Notes under the pieces: model-generated | Databases searched by the model: none | The model's input: only the letters and a program-made list of their open reading frames with translations | What the model was told of the DNA's origin: nothing | Assembly: GCF_003333325.1 (NCBI RefSeq) | Contig: NZ_QOLC01000082.1 | Span: 69,964-133,963 of the forward strand | Origin: Candidatus Ulvibacter alkanivorans | Lineage (GTDB): Bacteria; Bacteroidota; Bacteroidia; Flavobacteriales; Flavobacteriaceae | Length of the DNA: 64,000 nt | Reading direction: 5' to 3' | Part shown: one piece after another, positions 48,681 to 57,963 of the stretch | How the letters are laid out: every line of letters starts with the position of its first letter | Position numbering within the stretch: position 1 is the stretch's first letter | Program-made: the position numbers and the translations under genes

Positions 48681-49597
48681 ACAAACAGTTTTACAGTAAT
48701 GGAAAGTTATTGCTCACCGGCGAATATGTAGTTTTAGACGGTGCTGTTGCTTTAGCGATCCCTACTAAATACGGTCAATCACTATCGATCACTGCTTCGG
48801 AAACGAATACGCTTCAATGGAAAAGTTTAGATGAAAAAGACGCCATCTGGTTTCAAACCACCTTTACCTTTGATGAAATTGCTTCCGAAGAAATCCATAC
48901 AGCCCATTTAGAAGATGCGTCCTCTAAACGCGCTACCTTGCTCAACATATTACAGCAAGCAAAGCAATTAAATCCCGACTTCCTTTCAGAAAATAAAGGC
49001 TATACCATTAGCACCTCATTGAATTTTCCTAGGGACTGGGGATTGGGCACCTCTTCTACCTTAATTAACAATATTGCGCAATGGGCAGAGGTTAATGCGT
49101 TCGAGCTCTTAGAGCGTAGTTTTGGCGGCAGCGGCTATGATATTGCAGCAGCAGGTGAGGATGGTCCTTTTTTATACAAGCGTGCGACACCGCCAGTCGT
49201 AAAAAGCGTGCATTTACCTTGGGGTTTTTCAACATCTTTATTCTTCGTGCACTTAAATCGGAAGCAAGATAGCAAAGCAGGGATCAACCACTACCGACAC
49301 GCTTCGGTAAAGTCAAGTACGATCCAGCGTATTTCAGATATTAGTCAGAAGTTATTATTGTGCTACACCTTAAGCGATTTTGAGCAACTAATAGTGGCGC
49401 ACGAACGCTTAGTTTCCGAAGCCATTCAGCTTCCCACCATTAAGGAACGATTCTTTTCTGATTATCCAAACGCAATAAAGAGTCTAGGAGCTTGGGGCGG
49501 TGATTTTATACTTGCGATTGGTGATATGGACGCTATGGACTATTTTAGGAAAAAAGGCTTTACTACCATTATCCCATTTTCTGAGATGATCAAATAA
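48677..49597 (+). CDS. GYDIA-type GHMP kinase, probably mevalonate pathway
   Basis: 306 residues starting at a TTG that overlaps the mvaA stop (TTGA); the start NKQFYSNGKLLLTGEYVVLDGA is the expected GHMP N-terminus. ATP-binding motif DWGLGTSSTLINNIAQW, and FGGSGYDIAAAGEDG, which carries the GYDIA signature of this subfamily. GHMP kinases phosphorylate small alcohols or phosphates; pairing with mvaA points to mevalonate or phosphomevalonate as substrate, but which one is not settled by the sequence. Confidence 0.9.
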   Translation: MNKQFYSNGKLLLTGEYVVLDGAVALAIPTKYGQSLSITASETNTLQWKSLDEKDAIWFQTTFTFDEIASEEIHTAHLEDASSKRATLLNILQQAKQLNPDFLSENKGYTISTSLNFPRDWGLGTSSTLINNIAQWAEVNAFELLERSFGGSGYDIAAAGEDGPFLYKRATPPVVKSVHLPWGFSTSLFFVHLNRKQDSKAGINHYRHASVKSSTIQRISDISQKLLLCYTLSDFEQLIVAHERLVSEAIQLPTIKERFFSDYPNAIKSLGAWGGDFILAIGDMDAMDYFRKKGFTTIIPFSEMIK

Positions 49598-49599
49598 AA

Positions 49600-49625
49600 A
49601 AAGCCGCTAAATTCGTAGCGGCTTT
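49600..49625. terminator. bidirectional terminator between GHMP kinase and ppiD
   Basis: AAAGCCGCTA, loop ATTCG plus flanking base, TAGCGGCTTT: a 10-base stem, with A and T runs on either side, between two convergent genes. Confidence 0.85.
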
Positions 49626-49646
49626 CTTAAATACTTTATTCAACGA

Positions 49647-51743
49647 CTAGTAAAAACTAGCGCGATTATCTTCTATATCGGCATTTTCTCTTAGCGCCTG
49701 ATGAACTTTTGTGTTCATCTGCGGAACAACAGTCGCATTTAGTTGATTCGCGTACGAAGCGTAATTATCTAGGTCTGGAGCCTTGTTAATGGCTAATACA
49801 CGCACTTTAAAAACTCCGGATTTCCCGTTGATAAGATCGGTGGTCTCTCCCGCTTTCTTTCCGAAGGCAGCACCCACAACTTTTGGTTCGCTACCCGCGC
49901 CCGGGATGGTTGGAGCAGCTAAAGTTAATGCTGTAGCGTTCTGTACCTGTACATTTTTATTGTTCGCTATTTCTTGTAAGCTCGTACCGCTAATAGAAGC
50001 ACGAATCTTCTCTGCTTTCTTCTTGTTACGAATAATTGGAATTACTTTAGAAGACGCTTCTGCCACACTCATCAAGCCTGCTTCACTTTTACGCGTAAGT
50101 TGCACGATGGCATACCCATTGGCCGTGTTTTCTTTAGTGATATCGCCTACTTTAGTGTCTTCATTAAAGGCCCAAGTAACAATTCCACGATTGGTCCCAA
50201 TTCCGGGAATATTCGCATCCAGCTCACCAATTTTATTTACAGGCTTGGCTTGCAAGTTCTGTTCTTTGGCTACTTCGGAAAAATCACCTTCTCGTGCTGC
50301 TTCTTCGAAGCGCGCTGCTTTAGAGAATGTATCATTCAATGTATTTTCTGAAGCTTCAATATCTTTAGAAACAGTAGCGATCTTAGCAACCGGCTGCATG
50401 TTCTTTTGTCCTTCGATCTCGATCACATGATATCCGAAATTCGATTTAACCACACCAATATCACCGGTCTCTCCTTCGAACGTAAAATCTCTAAATGCCG
50501 GCACCATCATATTGTAAGTAAACCAATCGTAATGTCCACCTCTTTCAACGCTTCCTTGATCTGAAGACATTGCGGTAACGATCTCCGGAAATTTAGATCG
50601 ATCGCCACGTACTACGCGTAAAATACTATCGGCAGCAGCTTTGGCCTGGGCATCATTTCTAGTAATACTGTCGGTTGGATTTAATCCAATTGGGATCAAA
50701 ATATGGCGAGCCTCAACCGAATCTGGTAACTGACGGCGTTCTATTAGTTTTGTAAGGTTAAAACGGTTGTCGGTTTGGTATGGACCGTAGATCTCACCTT
50801 CGTTCATAGTAAAGATCGTGTCGCTAATGGCAGGCGGCAATTCTCTTTTGTATTGCCATCTACCAACATACGTACCATCGGAATATTCATTTACAAATTC
50901 TTCGTTATCGGTTGTGTTTCTAAATCCAACGAGAGAATCACCTCGCTCCACACGATCGTCCAACAAGGCTGTGATGGATGCACGTGCTTCTTGGATGTCA
51001 CTTTCTGAAGGTTCTTCAGAAAAAAGAACATATTGAATATCCACTTGAGCGTCTACTTGAAACTCGTTTGGATGTGCTTCTACATATTCCTTGATCTCGG
51101 CATCACTCACCGGTACATCGGTATCGGCTATAGAAGTGTAAGGAATTTGAACATACTCGATATTGATCTTGTCGTTCTCAAAACGATATTGACGTTCGCC
51201 TTCAGCTAAGGTAGATACTAAACCACCTTTCACCATGTTTAAATAGGTTTGTTCTAGTACGGTTTGTTCTATACTACGAAGGTTATTTTGCCAAAAGCTA
51301 TACAATTGCTCGTTTTGTTTAATGCTAGCCATGTATTCATTAAGCTTGGCACGACTAAACTGTCCGTTTGCATCCGTAAAATTCTGATTGGCCCCTAAAT
51401 ACTGGGCGTAGGCGGCATTTAATTGATCGGCACCAACACGAAGGCCTAATTCGTTGTATTGTTCTTTTAACAACGTACTTCTTATTTCACGTTCCCAAAT
51501 TGTATTTACAGCTTGCGTAGAAGTGATATTAGGTCCCACTTGCTTTTCGTAAGCATCTACTTTCTCGGCAAACTCCTGACGAGAAATTTCGGTACCATTT
51601 ACGGTCGCAATCGTGGTTTGCGATTTATCGGAAGAAAATCCGCCGTTTCGGATTACATCGGCCAATACAAAGGAAAATAATGCCAATGCAATGATGATGA
51701 TTAAAAATACGGATCGTTGTCTAATTTTACTTAATACTGCCAT
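49647..51743 (-). CDS. ppiD: PpiD-like periplasmic peptidyl-prolyl isomerase
   Basis: 698 residues. A short cytoplasmic start and one transmembrane helix (about 10-31, VFLIIIIALALFSFVLADVI), a SurA-like N-terminal chaperone region, a parvulin domain (about 340-440, VEARHILIPIG and GDIGVVKSNFGYHVIEIEG) and a second, degenerate one near the C-terminus. Folding factor at the periplasmic exit of the Sec translocon. Last gene of the minus-strand envelope cluster. Confidence 0.92.
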   Translation of the reverse strand: MAVLSKIRQRSVFLIIIIALALFSFVLADVIRNGGFSSDKSQTTIATVNGTEISRQEFAEKVDAYEKQVGPNITSTQAVNTIWEREIRSTLLKEQYNELGLRVGADQLNAAYAQYLGANQNFTDANGQFSRAKLNEYMASIKQNEQLYSFWQNNLRSIEQTVLEQTYLNMVKGGLVSTLAEGERQYRFENDKINIEYVQIPYTSIADTDVPVSDAEIKEYVEAHPNEFQVDAQVDIQYVLFSEEPSESDIQEARASITALLDDRVERGDSLVGFRNTTDNEEFVNEYSDGTYVGRWQYKRELPPAISDTIFTMNEGEIYGPYQTDNRFNLTKLIERRQLPDSVEARHILIPIGLNPTDSITRNDAQAKAAADSILRVVRGDRSKFPEIVTAMSSDQGSVERGGHYDWFTYNMMVPAFRDFTFEGETGDIGVVKSNFGYHVIEIEGQKNMQPVAKIATVSKDIEASENTLNDTFSKAARFEEAAREGDFSEVAKEQNLQAKPVNKIGELDANIPGIGTNRGIVTWAFNEDTKVGDITKENTANGYAIVQLTRKSEAGLMSVAEASSKVIPIIRNKKKAEKIRASISGTSLQEIANNKNVQVQNATALTLAAPTIPGAGSEPKVVGAAFGKKAGETTDLINGKSGVFKVRVLAINKAPDLDNYASYANQLNATVVPQMNTKVHQALRENADIEDNRASFY

Positions 51744-51751
51744 CTGTCGTT

Positions 51752-51785
51752 CAAATTTATACTAGTTTGTTCACGCTACCGCAAA
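51752..51785 (-). promoter_or_regulatory. candidate promoter of ppiD
   Basis: On the minus strand TTTG (51785-51782), 22 bases, TAAATTTG (51759-51752), 8 bases ahead of the ATG. Both elements are exact; the spacer is slightly long and the distance to the ATG short, implying a very short leader. Confidence 0.45.
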
Positions 51786-51938
51786 CAATACGTTTAACGT
51801 TCTTCTCTCCAAAGCCCTATCTGGTAATTAAACCTTGCTTTGTAGGGTTTTTTCAATTTATTTTAGTGGGCGAAAATAGCATTTTCCCTTCACTAATAAA
51901 AGGTTCATTTTAAAAAAAACGGTCAATTGTGTAAAAAA

Positions 51939-53192
51939 CTAATCTTCGGGTCTGCTTTTTAGCTCTATTAGCTCGATTTTGGTGTTAGAGACTTCCAATA
52001 CTTTTAAGGTATAATTCTCTATTTCAACCGTTTCATTTTGCTCTGGGATGCCCTCGGTAAAACTTACGATCATTCCACCCAGCGTTTCGTAGTTCTCGCT
52101 CTCGGGTAGATCTAATTTATAGGTCTCATTAACATAATCTACTTCCAGTCTTGCGGAAAAAGTAAAGTGTTCCTCTCCAATTTGGTCTTCGATCAAGGCA
52201 ATAGAATCGTGTTCATCTTCAATTTCTCCGAACAGCTCTTCTATAATATCTTCTACGGTCATTATACCCGAGGTTCCTCCATACTCATCGATTACCACTG
52301 CAATACTTTGTCGTTTTTTAGATAAGATGTTTAAGACATCTTTTACCAACATGGTTTCGGGCACAAATACCACCGGCATTAGTACTTTTTTGATCGCTGT
52401 TGGTTTTTTAAACAATTCGAACGAATGTACATAACCTAAGATGTCGTCAATATTGTCGTTATATACTAATATTTTAGACAAGCCCGTATCGGTAAACAGT
52501 TTGCTTAGTTCTTTAGGAGTGGTATCAATGTCGACGGCCACTACTTCTGTTCTAGGGATCATGACCTCTCTTGATTTTACTTCGGAAAAATCTAAGGCAT
52601 TTTGAAAGATTTGGATTTCGCTGTCTAATTCTTCCGTTATTTCAACCGTTTCCATTTGTTCGCTAATGTAATTTCCCAATTCCAATTTACTAAAACTTAA
52701 CTGTACGTTATCCCCTTGGGTCTTAAAGAATACCTTTAATACCAGATCGGAGATCCAGATCACAAATTCAGAAATAAAAGAGAAGATTACATAAAAAAAG
52801 TAAGCCGGGACCGCGAAGATCTTAACCAAATTGTTGGCATAAATCTGAAAGAACACCTTTGGAAGAAACTCGGCAGTAAGTAAAATTACCAAGGTCGAAA
52901 TAATAGTTTGCACCAGTAGACCGGTAAAGCCTGCAATGGGAATATATTCCATGAGCAAATCACCCATAAAGAAACCGTAGATCACCAATGCGATGTTATT
53001 CCCAACCAGCATCGTAGCGATAAATTTAGAAGGCCTACGAGTGATCTTCTTTAGAATTCCGGCTAGAAAATTATTCTGTTTTTTTTCAATCTCGATATGG
53101 ATCTTGTTGGACGAAACATAGGCGATCTCCATTCCTGAGAAGAAAGCAGAAAAAAGTAACGACAAGATGATTATAAGGATGCTGTAGTCCAA
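51939..53192 (-). CDS. CNNM/CBS-domain transporter-like protein (CorC/TlyC family)
   Basis: 417 residues. CNNM membrane domain with about four helices (about 1-145), two CBS domains (about 195-330, MIPRTEVVAVD and AVVIDEYGGTSGIMTVEDIIEELFGEI) and a C-terminal CorC_HlyC domain (about 340-412). Relatives act in magnesium or cobalt efflux; they are often called hemolysins without evidence of lysis. GldE belongs to the same superfamily, but the neighbours here (ppiD, lptC) differ from the usual gldE location. Confidence 0.9.
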   Translation of the reverse strand: MDYSILIIILSLLFSAFFSGMEIAYVSSNKIHIEIEKKQNNFLAGILKKITRRPSKFIATMLVGNNIALVIYGFFMGDLLMEYIPIAGFTGLLVQTIISTLVILLTAEFLPKVFFQIYANNLVKIFAVPAYFFYVIFSFISEFVIWISDLVLKVFFKTQGDNVQLSFSKLELGNYISEQMETVEITEELDSEIQIFQNALDFSEVKSREVMIPRTEVVAVDIDTTPKELSKLFTDTGLSKILVYNDNIDDILGYVHSFELFKKPTAIKKVLMPVVFVPETMLVKDVLNILSKKRQSIAVVIDEYGGTSGIMTVEDIIEELFGEIEDEHDSIALIEDQIGEEHFTFSARLEVDYVNETYKLDLPESENYETLGGMIVSFTEGIPEQNETVEIENYTLKVLEVSNTKIELIELKSRPED

Positions 53193-53252
53193 GGTATCGA
53201 ATTAAAACTAACGACCTACTGTCGTACGATAAAGGTACAAAATTAGAATATA

Positions 53253-53456
53253 CTACTGATCTCCTTTTCTACGCTCTTCAATTCTTTTTCGGAAGCCTCG
53301 TTTAAAAAAGAACATAAAGATGGCCACGACCGTAAAGAAAGCGAACAAATACGCACGTGTTCTGTTCGTGGTCCAATTCTCATATACCAAATAAGCTGCA
53401 AAGACAGCCATAACGATATATGCGTATTCAAAAAGTTTATAAATTTTAGTTCCCAT
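53253..53456 (-). CDS. small membrane protein downstream of lptC
   Basis: 67 residues with two helices (about 10-26 and 36-51) and a basic tail (KRGFRKRIEERRK). It overlaps the end of lptC by 11 bases on the same strand. The same arrangement is common in Flavobacteriaceae as I recall. Function unknown. Confidence 0.8.
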   Translation of the reverse strand: MGTKIYKLFEYAYIVMAVFAAYLVYENWTTNRTRAYLFAFFTVVAIFMFFFKRGFRKRIEERRKGDQ

Positions 53457-54039
53457 TGTCTAATTGATCTGTTTCTGAAAGTTGTTCAGACTCTATGATT
53501 TGCACTCCTTGATTTCCCATTGATAAGAAGGTAGTAAAATCTTGGTTGGAATCAAAACGGATTCCGTTGTTATAAGAGCCATCCTTAAATTTTATTTGAT
53601 AGGGTCTATCGGTAAACACCCATTCATTTTTTTTATCCCAATACAATTGCTCGGCTCGCAACACCATACTATCGCTAGTTCTTAACACCACATTATCACG
53701 TAGATCGATAAGATCGGTATTTATGTAACTAATGGCATAGTCTGCCGTTACAGTACTGCGTTGATTCTTCTCATCCCAAAAGCGTACTTCTACACCCTGC
53801 GGAAACTCTTGATATGCGAAAGAAAGGTTTGAATAATCTTTCATGTATGGAGTTATAAGATTTGAAGTAACTCTTCCCGAATCGGTATATTTTAAGTTCA
53901 CTCCTCTTCCCTCCATGATTGGAGCGTTGTCTGCTAAATTAAGTTGCTGTATGTTTTTATAATTTCCCTCACATGCAAAAAGCGCGACAACACTACAAAG
54001 TGTTATCACGCTTTTTATCATATGTGCTCTAAAAGTCAT
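53446..54039 (-). CDS. lptC: LptC, LPS export lipoprotein
   Basis: 197 residues from the ATG at 54039; a second ATG at codon 7 would also leave a lipoprotein signal ending LFAC. The mature part (GRGVNLKYTDSGRVTSNLITPYM, FPQGVEVRFWDEKNQRSTVTADYAISY, LRDNVVLRTSDSMVLRAEQLYWDKKN) is the LptC beta-jellyroll. It takes lipopolysaccharide from LptFG toward LptA. 2 bases after the TPR gene. Confidence 0.9.
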   Translation of the reverse strand: MTFRAHMIKSVITLCSVVALFACEGNYKNIQQLNLADNAPIMEGRGVNLKYTDSGRVTSNLITPYMKDYSNLSFAYQEFPQGVEVRFWDEKNQRSTVTADYAISYINTDLIDLRDNVVLRTSDSMVLRAEQLYWDKKNEWVFTDRPYQIKFKDGSYNNGIRFDSNQDFTTFLSMGNQGVQIIESEQLSETDQLDNGN

Positions 54040-54041
54040 TC

Positions 54042-55412
54042 TTATAGGTTAGGAACTCTAACACTTCCTCCAACCCAACAGCTAAAAGAAATGGTCTTTC
54101 CTGCCATACCAGAACTAAATATCTCTTGTTTTCCTGGTGCGCGTCCTCTGTAAGCCGATGCAGTAGAGTTCGCATTGCTAGCTAATGAAGCATCCACTCT
54201 AGCCGCTTTCGAGGCCATATCTGCAGCTTTCCAGTATATTGCTCGTTTCTCGAATGGAGTTGTACCACAGTTGTTTGCACTACTTGCATACATACTAGCA
54301 ATTCGAAGGTACGCAATACCGGCAGAAGGCTTAGCTTCTAGCATCTTGTTATAGTAGTTTCTCGCACTTCCAAAACTACCTTTTTTACGGAAGTTCTCTG
54401 CAATACTATAATATACTCTAGCTTTATCGCTTGGATTGGTTTCCAAATCTGCCGCTTGGTTATAGTATTCTAATGCTTTGCTACTGTTTCCGTCTTTATC
54501 GGCCAACCTACCTAAGTAATAAGCAGATTTAGCAGAAGGCTCTAAGTTGTGTAACTGTTGTACCATTTTAAAGAACAACGGTGTTTCACATTCTTTACCA
54601 TTTAACTTACCTGCAGAAACCTTTAACCAGTTTACATCATTCTTCTTACTCTCATACTGGCTCTCGAACAATGGGATCAAGTTATCACAATCGGCTCTTT
54701 GTCCTAATAGTGTATTGATACTACCCTTGATCTTACCATAACTTCCCAAATTAGTTTCAGCAGCATTTAAACGCTTAGCTTCCTTTTTAGAAAGTTCCTC
54801 TTCATTTTCTTGCTTCTCCATTAATGGCTTTAATATAACAGCCATATCGTTCTCTTTTCCTTCGATCTTTTCGATCAATACATCGTACAATTCGAAGATA
54901 TCCTGAAGGTCTTTTTGACCGGCGTCTTGTAATTGAATAGCCAGGTTAAAATAAGTGTATAATCCCTTCGGACTCGTAAAATTATCCGGGTCGGTTTTTT
55001 GCGCTTTGTCGAATGCATCAAACTGTTCTTGTTTAGTACCAAGATCGTTGTCGTACATCGCTTGTGCGATATCGCCTAAGATGTCTCCTTCTTTCGACTT
55101 CTCCGGGAAGAATTGAAGTCTGTACTTATAGTTTTGAATAAGGTCTTCTACCTTAGAAGCATCTCCTTGTTCAATAAAATGCTTGAACATTCGATCTCCG
55201 TATTGATAAATAGCCAAACTTTCTTTTGGACATTCCTTTACCAACTTATCGTAGTGCTTTAATGCTTCGTTATAATTTTTTGCTTTCGCAGCTTCAGAAT
55301 AAAGTGACAATGTAATTTGACATTCTGAAGGGTCGCTCGCCATCTGAGCAGTTCCTGTAAATACTATCGCAAATAGAAATAAAGCTAATAGTGAAGTTAC
55401 TTTCGTTTTCAT
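54042..55412 (-). CDS. exported tetratricopeptide-repeat protein
   Basis: 456 residues from the ATG at 55412, which gives a proper signal peptide (KVTSLLALFLFAIVFTGTAQ); an ATG nine codons earlier overlaps the previous gene. TPR-like repeats occur at the N-terminus (YNEALKHYDKLVKECP) and at about 300-400 (AKSAYYLGRLADKDGNSSKALEYYNQAAD; GSFGSARNYYNKMLEAKPSAGIAYLRIASMY). Probably a periplasmic scaffold; partners unknown. Between the outer-membrane protein and lptC genes. Confidence 0.87.
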   Translation of the reverse strand: MKTKVTSLLALFLFAIVFTGTAQMASDPSECQITLSLYSEAAKAKNYNEALKHYDKLVKECPKESLAIYQYGDRMFKHFIEQGDASKVEDLIQNYKYRLQFFPEKSKEGDILGDIAQAMYDNDLGTKQEQFDAFDKAQKTDPDNFTSPKGLYTYFNLAIQLQDAGQKDLQDIFELYDVLIEKIEGKENDMAVILKPLMEKQENEEELSKKEAKRLNAAETNLGSYGKIKGSINTLLGQRADCDNLIPLFESQYESKKNDVNWLKVSAGKLNGKECETPLFFKMVQQLHNLEPSAKSAYYLGRLADKDGNSSKALEYYNQAADLETNPSDKARVYYSIAENFRKKGSFGSARNYYNKMLEAKPSAGIAYLRIASMYASSANNCGTTPFEKRAIYWKAADMASKAARVDASLASNANSTASAYRGRAPGKQEIFSSGMAGKTISFSCWVGGSVRVPNL

Positions 55413-55431
55413 CGTGTTAGTGTTTAGTGTT

Positions 55432-56673
55432 TTAATCATAATATCTTTTTTCGAACCATCTGTCGTTAAGTGACAGACTTAAAAATGTATTGAAGAAATT
55501 TTCCTGAACCAATCCGTTATTCGTTGTCCCTCGCTTTCCAAACTCAAATCCGACATTAATATTGGAAAAAATTCGTCCTACGGGTATACCAACTCCAAAA
55601 GATATGCCAAACTCGTTAATATCCTCTCCTCTTAGGTTAAGTCCGGTCTCTTCGAAGCGAAATCCGCCACGATAGACCACCCGTTCCCAAAAGCTTCCGA
55701 TGGCATTGTAGTTTGGTATATAAAAGCCTCCTATTCTATATTTTGAAGCATCTTGGAAGTTCACATCCTCAATAACGAAGGTGCGGTTGGTAAAGTTACT
55801 GGTTTTTTGATCGGTATATTCGGCTCCAATAAACCAACTTTTCGGTTTTCCTATTCCCAATCCAATGGTATACTGTGAAGGGAACGTAAATTCAGTATCC
55901 GCTACATCTATATCACGCACATCGACATTAACCGCCCCAATCCCAGTAGACAACACCGTTCCCAGTTGTCGCTCATTTTCGGCCGTGAAGTCGGTTTCGG
56001 GGGTATAGGTTACCGAAGCCATAAGTTCTAAGTCTTCAGAAATCATTGTTTTATACATGGCTCCGAAGTTGTAACTAAAACCTAAAAGATCCGATTTGTT
56101 TACCTCTAAGGTACCCAATTGTACATTTTCTATTCGGGTTAATTGGGTGTTTTCAATGTTTCCGAAGTTATAATTAACGTCAACACCCACACTAAACTTA
56201 GGGGTGATCTTATACGCCAATGTTAAAAAAGCTTTATTAAGTCCGCCCTCACCACTAAAGGTAGAGGTTACTCCGTTACTTTGGTTACGAATACTATAAC
56301 CTACGGCGGTATAAGGAATCAAGCCAAAACTTGCCCCAAAATCGCCCATTGGCACACCAATCGCCAAATAGTCTAAAGAAGTGGTCGTAGTATTCTGTTT
56401 ATCGTCTGTTGTTTTTTGAAGTACACGTTTGTGACTTGCACCCACTGTATAGTTAATAAGACGAAGGTCTGCAACACCGGCCGGGTTTTGAATATTGAGG
56501 TGGATACTGTCTGAAAAGACACTAATTCCACCCATGGATCTGTTTTCGGCTGTCCCTTTAAATTTTAATTCACCTATTCCGTAAAAAGAGTACGGAGAGG
56601 TAGTACCTTCTTGTGCTAGTGCACTACCCGAAATAAGGACAAAAACTACTACTATAATTCGTTTTAACATCAA
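55432..56673 (-). CDS. outer-membrane beta-barrel protein
   Basis: 413 residues. Signal peptide (about 1-20, ISGSALAQ), a mature start SPYSFYGIGELKFKGTAENRSMGGI, and alternating beta-strand pattern to the end with the final WFEKRYYD. The SMGGISVFSDSIHLNIQNPAGVADL segment resembles FadL/PorV-type barrels, where NPA follows the hatch. A transport role is possible; the substrate is unknown. It overlaps the end of coaX by four bases. Confidence 0.83.
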   Translation of the reverse strand: MMLKRIIVVVFVLISGSALAQEGTTSPYSFYGIGELKFKGTAENRSMGGISVFSDSIHLNIQNPAGVADLRLINYTVGASHKRVLQKTTDDKQNTTTTSLDYLAIGVPMGDFGASFGLIPYTAVGYSIRNQSNGVTSTFSGEGGLNKAFLTLAYKITPKFSVGVDVNYNFGNIENTQLTRIENVQLGTLEVNKSDLLGFSYNFGAMYKTMISEDLELMASVTYTPETDFTAENERQLGTVLSTGIGAVNVDVRDIDVADTEFTFPSQYTIGLGIGKPKSWFIGAEYTDQKTSNFTNRTFVIEDVNFQDASKYRIGGFYIPNYNAIGSFWERVVYRGGFRFEETGLNLRGEDINEFGISFGVGIPVGRIFSNINVGFEFGKRGTTNNGLVQENFFNTFLSLSLNDRWFEKRYYD

Positions 56674-57398
56674 TCTTTATTATGTTCTAAAATGTAATGT
56701 AAACCTTCCAACAGAAAATTTGAGTTGGCAAAGATGTCATTTTTTAAGCTATCTCGCAAAAAATGAGCATCCCCACCTGTTAAAATAACTGTTAAATTGG
56801 TATATTTTTCTTTATAGGCGGCTATAAAACCATCGATTTCGTTCAATACACCTTGTATCACACCCGAATGCATTGAACTCGCTGTCGAATTTCCTATTAA
56901 GTTCTTCGGAAGGTTTGCATCCAATAACGGAAGTTTTGCCGTAAACGTATGCATCGCTTTATATCGCATCGTAATTCCTGGAGCAATGGCTCCGCCAAGG
57001 TATTCGTTCGTTTGATTTAAAAAATCGTAGGTGATACAGCTTCCTGCATCTATGACAAGTACATTTTTGTCGGGAAATTGAACCGCTGCAGCACTCACAA
57101 GTACAATTCGATCTACGCCTAAGGTTGTTGGGGTCTTATATTTATTCGCAAATGGAACCTTGGTTTCATGCGTTACCTCTAACACCGAATAGCGCTGTTT
57201 TAATTTTTTAAATTGATATTCTGAAAAATTACCAACAGAAGATACAATACAGTGGGTGATACTGGGATACTCTTCTGTAATTTCCGAAAGCACGCTAAGG
57301 AACTCTGTTTTTACAAATACCTTTTTTAGCTGAAGCGTGTCTGTATCGAACACCGCTAGCTTTACAAGTGTATTACCAACATCTATTACTAAATTCAT
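56670..57398 (-). CDS. coaX: type III pantothenate kinase
   Basis: 242 residues. ASKHA-fold motifs: NLVIDVGNTLVKLAVF at the start, TLGVDRIVLVSAA, VLVIDAGSCITYDF, GGAIAPGITMRYKAMH and ILTGGDAHFL. Phosphorylates pantothenate, the first step of coenzyme A synthesis, and needs a monovalent cation. First gene of the seven-gene minus-strand cluster. Confidence 0.97.
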   Translation of the reverse strand: MNLVIDVGNTLVKLAVFDTDTLQLKKVFVKTEFLSVLSEITEEYPSITHCIVSSVGNFSEYQFKKLKQRYSVLEVTHETKVPFANKYKTPTTLGVDRIVLVSAAAVQFPDKNVLVIDAGSCITYDFLNQTNEYLGGAIAPGITMRYKAMHTFTAKLPLLDANLPKNLIGNSTASSMHSGVIQGVLNEIDGFIAAYKEKYTNLTVILTGGDAHFLRDSLKNDIFANSNFLLEGLHYILEHNKD

Positions 57399-57498
57399 TT
57401 CGGCTTAAAGACGATAAAAATACAACATCATTTCACGCCGGATGTTAATAGTATATTAAAAGCAGGTAATTGGGGACGAATATTTTTGCACTTTATGT

Positions 57499-57528
57499 TT
57501 TGCAAAAGCCAAAATAGAATTATATTTG
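57499..57528 (+). promoter_or_regulatory. promoter of tRNA-Phe
   Basis: TTTG at 57499-57502, an 18-base spacer, TATATTTG at 57521-57528. Both elements match the Bacteroidota consensus, 51 bases ahead of the tRNA. Confidence 0.7.
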
Positions 57529-57579
57529 CACCCGCCTTGGTTGAGAGCTTCTCTTCTAAGTACGATCTAAAAACTTACT

Positions 57580-57652
<73 letters not shown>

Positions 57653-57658
57653 CTTATG

Positions 57659-57700
57659 AAACCCACATTTATCTGATAATCAAGATAGTGTGGGTTTTTT
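57659..57700 (+). terminator. terminator after tRNA-Phe
   Basis: Arms AAACCCACA (57659-57667) and TGTGGGTTT (57689-57697) with an inner ATCT/AGAT pairing, running into TTTTTT. Confidence 0.8.
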
Positions 57701-57963
57701 GTTTGTAGAGGGTGTTATTCAGGGTGTAAACAAAGCGATTTATTCTCATTTGGTTAAAGCGATTAAAAAAAAGGCTTCCGCAAAATGGGTGTTGTTAATA
57801 AGTTAATAAGTTATCATGCTCATTTTTAGAAGAAACCCAAAAAACTATTACTTTCATAGTAGAAACTGACCCCACCCCTTAAAAGTATTCCATTTTTCTT
57901 TTAGGCAGGGTTTTTTTTAGGTAATACCATAGAATCAGGTATACGTCCATATCAATTTTTTTT
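57701..57963. other. non-coding stretch downstream of tRNA-Phe
   Basis: No ORF of note. It contains AGGGTGTTA and AGGGTGTAA 12 bases apart (57709-57728), two copies of TAATAAGTTA-like sequence (57795-57815) and GAAACTGACCCCACCCC at 57862-57878. No copy of the tRNA 3' end is seen, so an attachment site cannot be claimed. Confidence 0.5.

Noticed and set aside
51806..51852. Terminator between ppiD and the CNNM gene
   Set aside because: AAGCCCTA/TAGGGTTT pair imperfectly across a loop of nearly 30 bases, too weak to claim.
51939..53192. Assignment of the CNNM/CBS gene as gldE
   Set aside because: The superfamily matches, but gldE normally lies with gldD, ssb and mutY, none of which is here.
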